From contig DGHR01000013.1 of the NCBI GenBank assembly GCA_002392745.1, positions 40,422 to 104,421 on the forward strand: 64,000 nucleotides of DNA, written 5' to 3'. A program made the translations under genes and the position numbers. The DNA comes from Bacteroidales bacterium UBA3843 (GTDB lineage: Bacteria > Bacteroidota > Bacteroidia > Bacteroidales > Paludibacteraceae). Positions 25,859 to 33,961 of the stretch are shown here, in pieces; position 1 is the first letter of the stretch, and every line of letters starts with the position of its first letter. Under the pieces are notes generated by a model, which saw only the letters and a program-made list of their open reading frames with translations, ran no database searches and was not told the origin of the DNA.

Positions 25859-25889
25859 CAAAGGTACGAAGAAATTTTGAATTATGCAA
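25859..25889 (-). promoter_or_regulatory. Promoter of tRNA-Leu/lipoprotein transcript
   Basis: On the minus strand: TTG at 25887-25889, 20 bp spacer, TACCTTTG at 25859-25866. The -33 box overlaps the first two codons of the divergent M16 peptidase gene. The leader to the tRNA is about 120 nt and contains a GGGGCCCC-type GC-rich dyad near 25838. Confidence 0.75.
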
Positions 25890-27173
25890 GAAAATACGCA
25901 AACTTTTTATCATATTTTGCCAAACGGCGTCAAAATCGTCCACCGGCGTACGCCCAGTCCTGTGGCGTATATCGGTATTATGGTGGGTGCAGGCACACGT
26001 GATGAACTGCCCGAAGAGAACGGAATGGCACACTATATAGAGCATTGTGTGTTCAAAGGCACCGCTCATCACTCGGCACGCCAAATCATACACTCTATCG
26101 AAGGTATCGGCGGCGAAATAAATGCCTATACCACCAAAGAGGAAACAACATTCTATGCCGCCATTCCGGTAGAACATGTGCAACTGACTCTGCATCTGAT
26201 TGCCGAAATGGTCACCTCGCCTACGTTCAAACGGGAGGAGACCGACAAAGAGCGAATGGTTATCATTGACGAGATTGAGAGTTACAATGACAGCCCGAGC
26301 GAACTGATTTATGACGATTTCGAGAGTCTGGTATTTGCCGGTCACCCGCTGGCACTGCCTATACTTGGCACACGCCGGACACTGCGGCATATCTCCGCCA
26401 AACCCGACTATCCGCTGCAATGGATGGCGGCGCACTACCGGCCGGAGAGGATGGTCGTCTTCTGCCAGGGAAACGTCAATCCCGAGAAAATCTTCCGCCT
26501 CGCCGAAAAAGAGTTAGGAGCTCTTACATGCACAGCCGGTCTTACAGCGAATAAATATGAGCGGTCTTGCAGTAAAGCGGTCCTACAGCAACGCGGTCTT
26601 ACAGGCGAAGCCGGTCTTGATAGCCCGCGCACCGCGAGCTATCACAAGCATACCCATCAAGTTCACGCCATGCTGGGCGGACGGGCATATCCGCTGGGGC
26701 ATGAGCACCAGTTGGCGATGTTCCTGCTCAATAATATCCTGGGAGGCGGCAGCCTGAACAGCCGCCTGAACCTGAGTCTGCGCGAAGCAAAAGGACTGGT
26801 CTATACCGTCGAGTCCAACTATACGCCGTTGAGCGATACCGGGTATTGGTCCGTTTATTGGGCATGCGAACCGGAACACTACGAACAGAGCCTGGCATTA
26901 GTGACCGAGGAGCTGGACAAACTCTGCACCACGCCGCTCAGCGAAAGCACACTGCGCAAGGCTCTGACACAACTGCGGGGACAGTTGGCTATTTCAGCAC
27001 AAAACCAGGAAAACAGCGCACTCGGTATGGCGAAATCCATGCTCTATTTCGGCCATGCGCCTTCGTGGCAGGAAACGTATGACAAAGTAGCCAAAACTAC
27101 CATTCGTCAACTGCAAACCGTCGCAAATGATATGTTTCTGCCCTCCAATCGTTACACTTTGACATACAAATAG
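25884..27173 (+). CDS. M16-family zinc metallopeptidase (processing peptidase-like)
   Basis: A 429-residue M16B peptidase. The inverted zinc motif H-x-x-E-H is present as HYIEH at residues 50-54, with the third ligand Glu in the downstream ERMVIIDEIESYNDSP region. The C-terminal half-domain has ILGGGSLNSRLNLSLREAKGLVYTVES. No signal peptide is seen, so a cytoplasmic role in peptide turnover is likely. Residues about 217-249 (from LTANKYE through GEAGLDSP) are a low-complexity insertion between the two half-domains, encoded by imperfect 16-18 bp repeats of GCGGTCTTACAG. The start ATG overlaps the -33 box of the divergent tRNA-Leu promoter; no consensus promoter is visible for this gene itself. 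Confidence 0.9.
   Translation: MQENTQTFYHILPNGVKIVHRRTPSPVAYIGIMVGAGTRDELPEENGMAHYIEHCVFKGTAHHSARQIIHSIEGIGGEINAYTTKEETTFYAAIPVEHVQLTLHLIAEMVTSPTFKREETDKERMVIIDEIESYNDSPSELIYDDFESLVFAGHPLALPILGTRRTLRHISAKPDYPLQWMAAHYRPERMVVFCQGNVNPEKIFRLAEKELGALTCTAGLTANKYERSCSKAVLQQRGLTGEAGLDSPRTASYHKHTHQVHAMLGGRAYPLGHEHQLAMFLLNNILGGGSLNSRLNLSLREAKGLVYTVESNYTPLSDTGYWSVYWACEPEHYEQSLALVTEELDKLCTTPLSESTLRKALTQLRGQLAISAQNQENSALGMAKSMLYFGHAPSWQETYDKVAKTTIRQLQTVANDMFLPSNRYTLTYK
26535..26625 (+). repeat. GCGGTCTTACAG repeats translated within the M16 peptidase gene
   Basis: Five imperfect copies of G(C)CGGTCTTACAG start at 26535, 26561, 26577, 26593 and 26610. Spacing is 16-17 bp for the last four. They encode a roughly 30-residue linker unrelated to the M16 fold. 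Confidence 0.75.
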
Positions 27174-27274
27174 GTCAAAACGATGATTTTCTGCAAGGCA
27201 ATTGCCGCTTTTTGCTAACTAATTGTTACAAAATGACTTTTTTTGAATAAATTTCGCATTTTTACAGCAAAATA

Positions 27275-27306
27275 TTTGGTCATGTCATAAAAAAGTAGTA
27301 CCTTTG
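27275..27306 (+). promoter_or_regulatory. Promoter of the second SusC/SusD operon
   Basis: TTTG at 27275-27278, 20 bp spacer beginning GTCATGTC, TACCTTTG at 27299-27306. The leader to the SusC ATG at 27408 is about 95 nt, longer than most here, and contains CGCGTATA/TATGCGTATGCG-type partly self-complementary sequence. Confidence 0.8.
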
Positions 27307-27407
27307 TGCACTTTTTCATGTAGTGCGCGCTCGCGTATACCTTATACTATATGCGTATGCGTGCGACAAGAACGGAAAAATCAACATATATCAAACAATA
27401 ACAAAAG

Positions 27408-30400
27408 ATGAAGAAAATTTTTACACTATTGTTTCTTGCTACGTTAAGTCTGGGACTGTATGCCCAGCAGCAAGTAAGCGGTGTGGTCGTCTACGAGAAT
27501 GGCGAGCCGGTGATCGGTGCCAGTATCCAGGCCAAAGGCTCTAGCAAGGGCACAATCTCGGACTACGATGGTAAGTTCGAGATGGAAATACCGGAGTCTG
27601 TGAAGACGCTGGTAGTTAGTTATGTCGGTATGGAAACCCAAGAGGTTGCTGTCGGCAAGAATTTGAAAATTACGATGAAGGAGAACAGCGAAGTGATCCA
27701 AGAGGTTGTCGTTACCGGTTATGGTAATGTCTCGAAGGGTTCGTTCGCAGGTTCGGCACAAGCAGTAAATGCAGAAAACATTGAGAAAAAGAGTCCGTCT
27801 GAAATCTCAAAGGCATTAGCCGGAGAGGTAGCCGGTGTACAGGTAGTGACCACTACCGGTCAGCCGGGAGAGGCAGCCAGTATCCGTATCCGCGGTATCG
27901 GTTCGTTGAACGCCAGCTCCGCGCCTTTGTACATCGTTGACGGTGTGCCCTACGAGGCAGCATACATCTCCACCATCGATCCGGGCGATATCGCAAGCAC
28001 TACTATTCTGAAGGATGCAACTGCGACTTCTCTCTATGGTAGCCGCGGTGCAAACGGTGTTATCGTTATTACCACCAAGAAAGGAACATCCGGAGAGCAG
28101 GGCAAGATTGATGTGGACGTCAAATACGGAGGCAACATGCGCCTGCTGCCTATGTACGATGTAATCACAGATCCGCAGGAGTTTGCGGAGATGGCATGGA
28201 TGAGTTTGTACAACTCCAGTACCCGTGTTACCCAAATAGCACGTATTCAGGAGGCCAGCAACTTGCTGTTCGGGCCGAAAGGTATCCCGACACAGTACAA
28301 CCTATGGCAGGTTGTCAACCCCGATGGTAGTATCAACACGAACCCATCCGGAACAATGCTGATTGGCAACAACGGTAAGTTCCTCGGAGCCGAGGACGGC
28401 GTACAATACAAGCCCGGCATGGACAATCTGTTGAGTTGGCGTGACGCTATCTTCCGTACAGGCCAGAAATTAGACGCTACTTTGCGTATCTCCGGTGGAA
28501 CCGAGAAGACGACTTATTTCACCTCTATCGGTTACCTGAAGGACGAGGGTTATTATATCGGTTCTACCTATGACCGTCTGACCATTCGCAGCAACGTGGA
28601 TTTCGAGCCCAAGAAATGGCTGAAAGGAAACGTGAATATGGCTTATACCTATTCGAAGCACAACGCAGCCGGTCAGGGCGATAATATGAACAGCGGTTTC
28701 GTATATGTCAACCAGATGGCGCCTGTCTTCCCTGTATATCTCTACAACGCAGACGGAAGCATTCAGATAGACCCCAAGACAGGAGGATATGCCTACGACT
28801 ATGGTATGATTGAAGGTTCTGGACGTCCGTTCGGCTCGGGTATTAACCCTGCCGGTTCACTGCGCTACGACCGTGACTATCTGGAGCAACACTATGTGTC
28901 TGCCGGCGGTTCGCTCGAGTTCAAATTCTACAAGGACCTGAAACTCACTATCAATGCGAGCTTGCAGTACCGTGGTGCAACGGAGTCAGAGCACACCAAT
29001 GCATACTACGGTGATGCCGGCGGCATTGGCCGTATTGCAAAAGAGCAGGACAACTCGTTCTGGGTAACAGCACAGCAGTTGTTGGAATACAACAAGACCA
29101 TCAACGAGCACTCTATCCGCGCGATGATTGGTCATGAGACACAATATGCACGCTCTTCATACATGTATGGTTCGAAGAGCCACGCGGCAGCTTACGAGGG
29201 CGAGAACGTTTTGGAATGGGGTAACTTCGTTCAAAACACGACTATCACCTCTGCTACCAACTCGACCGCATTGGAGTCGTTCCTGGCCACAGCTTCGTAT
29301 ATCTACAACGAACGTTATGGTTTGACCGCCAACTATCGTGCAGACGGTAGTAGTAAATTTGCGAAAGGCAAACGCTGGGGTCACTTCGGCTCCGTAGGCG
29401 GTACGTGGATGTTTACCAACGAAAGCTTCATGGAGACTTCCAAAGATTGGATTAAGGATGGTAAACTGCGTCTGAGTTGGGGTGTGTTAGGTAACCAAGG
29501 CGGTATCGGCACACAACTGTTCCAAGACACTTACAGCATCGAGTATGTGGACGGCGATGTAGCTTACATCTGGGAGACCAAAGGAAACCCGAACTTGACG
29601 TGGGAACGCAGCCAGATTGTCGACCTCGGTTTGGAGTTCTCAATCAACAAGTACTTGAATGCGGAGATTGACTATTTCTGGAAGAACACAGACAACATGT
29701 TGTTCTATCGTCCGGTAGCTCCTTCACTGGGTTACACCTCAGTACCTATCAATGGTGGTGCGATGGTGAACCAGGGTGTGGAACTGCAGTTCAATGTACA
29801 TGCGGTTGACACACGTAACGTGAAATTGGATTTCCGTTTGAACGGTGCTCATTATTCACACAAGATAACGAAACTGCCCGAGTACCTGGAGACCGAAGAG
29901 GACATGATTATGGCCGGCTCACTGGCAGTAGGACATAGTCCGTACGACTGGAACCTCCCCGAGTACGCCGGTATCAATGAGAAAGGTGAGGCTCAGTATG
30001 TAGGATATTACGACCCGAGTCTGGGTGGTTTCGGCGGCAGCAACAGCGCAGACAACCTGCAGATTTACGGACGCACGGGAAACAACTATGTAGCTAACGT
30101 GTACGAGTATATGCAGAAATACTACCCTGGCAAGAAAGCGTCGGATGTACTGGCTACGCAGATTGTGTCCGGTTCTGACTCCCGCTATGCAGGAAGCAAC
30201 TACGTTGGCAAGAGCCGTATTCCTGATTTTGCAGGAGGTTTCGGCTTGGATTTGGATGCATATGGGTTCTCGTTCTCAGTAACTTGTTCGTACGGTATCG
30301 GCGGATACGGCTATGATGTAGTATATGCCGAATTGATGAACAGCGACAAAATCGGAAAATGCAACTGGCACGTAGATATGCGCAATGCATGGAACGATAT

Positions 30401-30743
30401 GATGACTGACGCGCAGAAAGCCGCAGTGGTGGCACAAGGTGTGAACGCTATCCCTCGCCTGAGCAACGGTACAGACACGTATGCTAACATGACCTCCACC
30501 CGGTTCCTGACAAGTCTCTCGTTCCTGAGTCTGAACAACATACGTATCGGCTACACATTCCCCAAGAAGTGGATGGAGAAGATTAAGTTCAAATCACTGA
30601 ACATCTACGTATCGGCAGACAACTTGGCGATTGCATCGGCACGTAAGGGTTACAACCCGATGGCCTCGTTCACAGGAACATCGGATTCGTATCAATACAC
30701 TCCGCTGTCCACCATCATGGGCGGTATTAAATTCCAATTCTAA
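27408..30743 (+). CDS. SusC/RagA-family TonB-linked outer membrane transporter
   Basis: An 1111-residue outer membrane channel. Order: signal peptide (MKKIFTLLFLATLSLGLYAQ), carboxypeptidase-D-like regulatory domain (VSGVVVYENGEPVIGASIQ, VSYVGM), TonB-box-like EVVVTGYGN, plug (about 115-225, with IRIRGIGSLNASSAPLYIVD and ATSLYGSRGANGV) and a beta barrel ending GGIKFQF. The length is typical for SusC. The cognate SusD follows after a 20-nt gap, then a Big2 lipoprotein. Further downstream on the same strand are secreted M6 and C10 peptidases with their own promoter, which suggests protein or peptide substrates rather than glycans, although only context supports this. No sigma/anti-sigma or hybrid sensor gene is next to it. 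Confidence 0.96.
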   Translation: MKKIFTLLFLATLSLGLYAQQQVSGVVVYENGEPVIGASIQAKGSSKGTISDYDGKFEMEIPESVKTLVVSYVGMETQEVAVGKNLKITMKENSEVIQEVVVTGYGNVSKGSFAGSAQAVNAENIEKKSPSEISKALAGEVAGVQVVTTTGQPGEAASIRIRGIGSLNASSAPLYIVDGVPYEAAYISTIDPGDIASTTILKDATATSLYGSRGANGVIVITTKKGTSGEQGKIDVDVKYGGNMRLLPMYDVITDPQEFAEMAWMSLYNSSTRVTQIARIQEASNLLFGPKGIPTQYNLWQVVNPDGSINTNPSGTMLIGNNGKFLGAEDGVQYKPGMDNLLSWRDAIFRTGQKLDATLRISGGTEKTTYFTSIGYLKDEGYYIGSTYDRLTIRSNVDFEPKKWLKGNVNMAYTYSKHNAAGQGDNMNSGFVYVNQMAPVFPVYLYNADGSIQIDPKTGGYAYDYGMIEGSGRPFGSGINPAGSLRYDRDYLEQHYVSAGGSLEFKFYKDLKLTINASLQYRGATESEHTNAYYGDAGGIGRIAKEQDNSFWVTAQQLLEYNKTINEHSIRAMIGHETQYARSSYMYGSKSHAAAYEGENVLEWGNFVQNTTITSATNSTALESFLATASYIYNERYGLTANYRADGSSKFAKGKRWGHFGSVGGTWMFTNESFMETSKDWIKDGKLRLSWGVLGNQGGIGTQLFQDTYSIEYVDGDVAYIWETKGNPNLTWERSQIVDLGLEFSINKYLNAEIDYFWKNTDNMLFYRPVAPSLGYTSVPINGGAMVNQGVELQFNVHAVDTRNVKLDFRLNGAHYSHKITKLPEYLETEEDMIMAGSLAVGHSPYDWNLPEYAGINEKGEAQYVGYYDPSLGGFGGSNSADNLQIYGRTGNNYVANVYEYMQKYYPGKKASDVLATQIVSGSDSRYAGSNYVGKSRIPDFAGGFGLDLDAYGFSFSVTCSYGIGGYGYDVVYAELMNSDKIGKCNWHVDMRNAWNDMMTDAQKAAVVAQGVNAIPRLSNGTDTYANMTSTRFLTSLSFLSLNNIRIGYTFPKKWMEKIKFKSLNIYVSADNLAIASARKGYNPMASFTGTSDSYQYTPLSTIMGGIKFQF

Positions 30744-30763
30744 CCAACAAAGGAGAAAGAAAT

Positions 30764-32506
30764 ATGAAAAACGTATATAAATTATTGGTAGCAGGAATCT
30801 GCGTAATGACGCTGGCCTCTTGCGGAGACAATTTCCTTACTCGTGATCCGTATGGCAGCACCATTACCCAGGGGCAATATGAGAAACTCGCGAACCAATT
30901 GGAGGGTTCGATGCGTGGAATCTACTCGATGATGTACGAAGTAAGTGACCACGACCAGTTCGGTAAACGCTCCATTGATATGTACACGGACCTGATGTGC
31001 GGAGATATGGCATTAACCAACTACACATACGGTTGGTTCTATAACGACGAGCAAGGTCTTGGACGCACATCACGTACCGGATATATCTGGTATTACTACT
31101 ACGGTATGCTCCACAATGTGAATGCCGTACTTAATGCCGCTCAAGGCGGCAACGGCTCTGCCTCTGCAGACAATGTGATTAAACGAATTGCCGCAGTCGG
31201 ATTGCCCAATACCGTAGACAAGAGCAAAGAAGATATCATGTACTATCGCATACAATCCACCAACATCGACACTACGCTGAATGGTGTAGATACAACCATT
31301 GTCCGTAAAGATACATTAGCATCGTTCACAGAGGTAGAGTCAGTCATAGCCGATTGCTATGCGCAGGCACTGACCATGCGGGGCTATATATATAGCAACC
31401 TGTTGATGCTCTATTGCGAAGTAAACGTAAACGACTTTAAAACAGAATTGGCATTTCCTCTCTACAACGAGAGCAACATGAATGAGGCGCAACCTTTGGC
31501 AACAATGAGTGCCGTATACACCCAGGTAGAAAGCGACTTGACCGAGGCTATTGACTATTTTGATGCTTTCTCGGAAATAGAGCATAGTTCGAAACTGATA
31601 GTAGATAAGAGTATTGCCAGCGCCATATTGGCCTACTCGTATCTGAACAAAGGCAACACAAAGCGAAAAGACGATGAGGCATACGTAACCGCATATGGCA
31701 ATGCACTGAAATATGCCAAAATGGCAATAGAGTCAAGCAAATGCCAGATACTGCCTCGTGCCAGTTTGTTTGAGACCGGTTTCAACAACGTTAGCAACGT
31801 ATCATGGATGTGGGGGCAGAACGTGACAGTAGAGACCGCAGGCGGATTAGCTTCATGGTTCGGTCAGTGTGATATCCACTCATATAGTTACGCTTGGTCG
31901 GGTGACACCAAAGCTATTGATGCAAACCTGTACAAACTGATTCCCGACTTTGATGCACGCAAGCAGTGGTTCAACGATGGAAGTGCCAATGCCACTTACA
32001 AACTTTGTCCGGACGGCAAGTTCTTCTCTGCCAGCAACCCGACATCGACCAAGGCAGACGACATTGACCGTGAGTGGCTTAGCGACAATGTATTCATGCG
32101 TATTGAGTCAATGTACCTAACAGCTGCTGAAGCCAGCTACCGTTTGCATAACGAAGGCGATGCGCTCAATTACCTGACCGCCATCACCGACCAGCGTCTG
32201 TCCGCCGACACGACTTTCGATGTGGCTGCCGCCTATAGTGCCTATAAGGCAACATTGACCGACAAGGAACTGCTAAAGGCAATCGAATACAACTGGCGTG
32301 TAGAGATGTGGGGAGAGGGCTACGGACTGCAGACCTTCCGCCGTCTGTCCGCAGAAGTTCTGGGAGAGAACGAGCGAAAACGCGGCGAGAACCATAGTGC
32401 CAACCCCGGCAGCAAAATAACCGCCACTTCGGACTACACATTCCAGATGCCGGCTGCTGAAGGTTCGTACAACCCGAGCATCAACACAACCAAGTTACCT
32501 GAATAA
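30764..32506 (+). CDS. SusD/RagB-family nutrient-binding outer membrane lipoprotein
   Basis: A 580-residue surface lipoprotein partner of the SusC at 27408. The signal peptide MKNVYKLLVAGICVMTLASC ends in the lipobox Cys at residue 20, followed by GDNFLTRDPYG, close to the FL-x-x-x-P start typical of mature SusD proteins. C-terminal signatures include MRIESMYLTAAEASYRLHNEG, AIEYNWRVEMWGEGYGLQTFRR and FQMPAAEG. It is mostly helical (TPR-like). Gaps of 20 nt upstream and 67 nt downstream place it in the middle of a three-gene operon. The substrate is unknown. Confidence 0.95.
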   Translation: MKNVYKLLVAGICVMTLASCGDNFLTRDPYGSTITQGQYEKLANQLEGSMRGIYSMMYEVSDHDQFGKRSIDMYTDLMCGDMALTNYTYGWFYNDEQGLGRTSRTGYIWYYYYGMLHNVNAVLNAAQGGNGSASADNVIKRIAAVGLPNTVDKSKEDIMYYRIQSTNIDTTLNGVDTTIVRKDTLASFTEVESVIADCYAQALTMRGYIYSNLLMLYCEVNVNDFKTELAFPLYNESNMNEAQPLATMSAVYTQVESDLTEAIDYFDAFSEIEHSSKLIVDKSIASAILAYSYLNKGNTKRKDDEAYVTAYGNALKYAKMAIESSKCQILPRASLFETGFNNVSNVSWMWGQNVTVETAGGLASWFGQCDIHSYSYAWSGDTKAIDANLYKLIPDFDARKQWFNDGSANATYKLCPDGKFFSASNPTSTKADDIDREWLSDNVFMRIESMYLTAAEASYRLHNEGDALNYLTAITDQRLSADTTFDVAAAYSAYKATLTDKELLKAIEYNWRVEMWGEGYGLQTFRRLSAEVLGENERKRGENHSANPGSKITATSDYTFQMPAAEGSYNPSINTTKLPE

Positions 32507-32573
32507 AAGCAAAAGGATATTATTATCAAAAGAATATTATTCACTTTATTAATTAACTAAATTCATTACAATT

Positions 32574-33809
32574 ATGAAAAAGCAATTATTCTTGCTTGCC
32601 ATAGTAGCAGGCGTACTATGCTTTAACAGCTGTAAGAAGAACCCTGAAGAACCCGGTAAAACGACCGGAAACGTCGAGGCAGTTACCATCAATCCCCGCG
32701 AGGTGGTTTTGACAGCCAATGAGCCCAGCGTCCGTTTGGGAGTAACTTTGACACCGGAAGATGCAAGCGCTACCGTCGTATGGAGCTCAAGCGACACCAC
32801 TATTGCTACCGTTACCAACCGCGGTGTAGTTGATGCTCAGGGTTATGGAGAGTGCTACATCTACGCTGCTGTAGGAGATATAAAGGACTCCTGCCACGTA
32901 GCTGTAAAAACATTCCTTGAGTCCATTGTATTTACCCAGGCATATCTTGGTGTTGATACTACCTATGCGTTGGATACCGTGACTGGTCAATACGTAGTTG
33001 ATACCATTAAAGCGAGCGACGGTACCATGTATCCTGCATACAAGGCATTGGCAAAATGGGAGCTTTATAGTGATGGCTTCTACATCGACAACACCGGTCA
33101 TTTAGCTGGCACGCAAGAAGGTGTAATATTGAAGATTGAAGCTCCGATGTATTATTCAACGGGCTACCTGCTGCACCAAGACAGAGGCACGATATTTGTC
33201 CTTGGCGACTGGGCAATTTCTACCAAGGACTATAAAGATGACACGAAGGCTTCGAAACCCGGTTATGTAGACGAGACAGAGTATTTGGCTACATTGAAAC
33301 AGTTTGTCGAGGCATACAACGCCAAAGATGCGTCGTATAGCAACTTCCTCCAAGCTGCAGCAAGCTACGTTCATAATCCCGCTTTGCACACTTATAGTTA
33401 TGAAACGGAAGATGTTCCGCAAGCAGGGTACTATGGTTCATATATTCCAGATGCTATTGTGAAAGAAGGCCACTGGGCTATTGACAATAATGCAGACGGA
33501 GCTTCCGATTATATGTACAAACTGGAATACAGCACAATGACCTTCACCGAGTTGGATGGTTTATTTGGATTGAATGTAGAGGCAACCCAAGACGCACAAG
33601 GAGCTTACACCTACACAATACTTGACGATGAGATTCACTACGCAGATCCTATTACAGCTACCTATGGTGTAATACCTCCGGAAGACCAACTCAAGGCTAA
33701 ACGTTTCACTCCTATAGTTGCACCGGCAAAATGCGACGATATGCAGTTTAAGGCTTCTTTGGACAAACAGTTGAAGGACAAAAACATCCGCGTTATCCGC
33801 GTTAAATAA
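32574..33809 (+). CDS. Surface lipoprotein with Big2-like Ig domain, in the SusE/SusF position
   Basis: A 411-residue predicted lipoprotein. The signal peptide runs MKKQLFLLAIVAGVLCFNSC with lipobox Cys 20 and then KKNPEEPG. Residues about 35-115 form a bacterial Ig-like (Big2) domain (VTLTPEDASATVVWSSSDTT, GVVDAQGYGECYIYA). The remaining 300 residues are a beta-rich and alpha/beta region without recognised family membership (DRGTIFVLGDWAIS, FVEAYNAKDASYSNFLQAAA). As third gene of the operon it occupies the place of SusE/SusF-like accessory binding lipoproteins. It ends 34 nt before a strong terminator. There is no shared tail module, consistent with lipid anchoring instead. Confidence 0.85.
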   Translation: MKKQLFLLAIVAGVLCFNSCKKNPEEPGKTTGNVEAVTINPREVVLTANEPSVRLGVTLTPEDASATVVWSSSDTTIATVTNRGVVDAQGYGECYIYAAVGDIKDSCHVAVKTFLESIVFTQAYLGVDTTYALDTVTGQYVVDTIKASDGTMYPAYKALAKWELYSDGFYIDNTGHLAGTQEGVILKIEAPMYYSTGYLLHQDRGTIFVLGDWAISTKDYKDDTKASKPGYVDETEYLATLKQFVEAYNAKDASYSNFLQAAASYVHNPALHTYSYETEDVPQAGYYGSYIPDAIVKEGHWAIDNNADGASDYMYKLEYSTMTFTELDGLFGLNVEATQDAQGAYTYTILDDEIHYADPITATYGVIPPEDQLKAKRFTPIVAPAKCDDMQFKASLDKQLKDKNIRVIRVK

Positions 33810-33843
33810 GCCGATATAACAACGAGAAACTATAACCGAAAAA

Positions 33844-33872
33844 AGCCGTCTGAAGGTATCAGACGGCTTTTT
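33844..33872 (+). terminator. Rho-independent terminator of the SusC/SusD/lipoprotein operon
   Basis: Perfect 10-bp stem (AGCCGTCTGA at 33844-33853 with TCAGACGGCT at 33859-33868), 5-nt loop, followed by a T run. Confidence 0.93.
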
Positions 33873-33904
33873 CGTTACTTTTTTCGCAAATTAGGTGTTA
33901 AATG

Positions 33905-33936
33905 TTTGTATATTTGGCATTTTTTTTGTAATTTTG
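33905..33936 (+). promoter_or_regulatory. Promoter of the M6 peptidase gene
   Basis: TTTG at 33905-33908, 20 bp spacer, TAATTTTG at 33929-33936, followed by CAACCGAATTT. The CCGAATTT element recurs after the -7 boxes at 38159 and 51598. The ATG follows at 33962, giving a leader of about 20 nt. Confidence 0.78.
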
Positions 33937-33961
33937 CAACCGAATTTGTTAATTGCACATC

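Noticed and set aside
27197..27206. GGCAATTGCC palindrome as terminator of the M16 gene
   Set aside because: Stem of five with no loop is too weak, despite nearby T residues.
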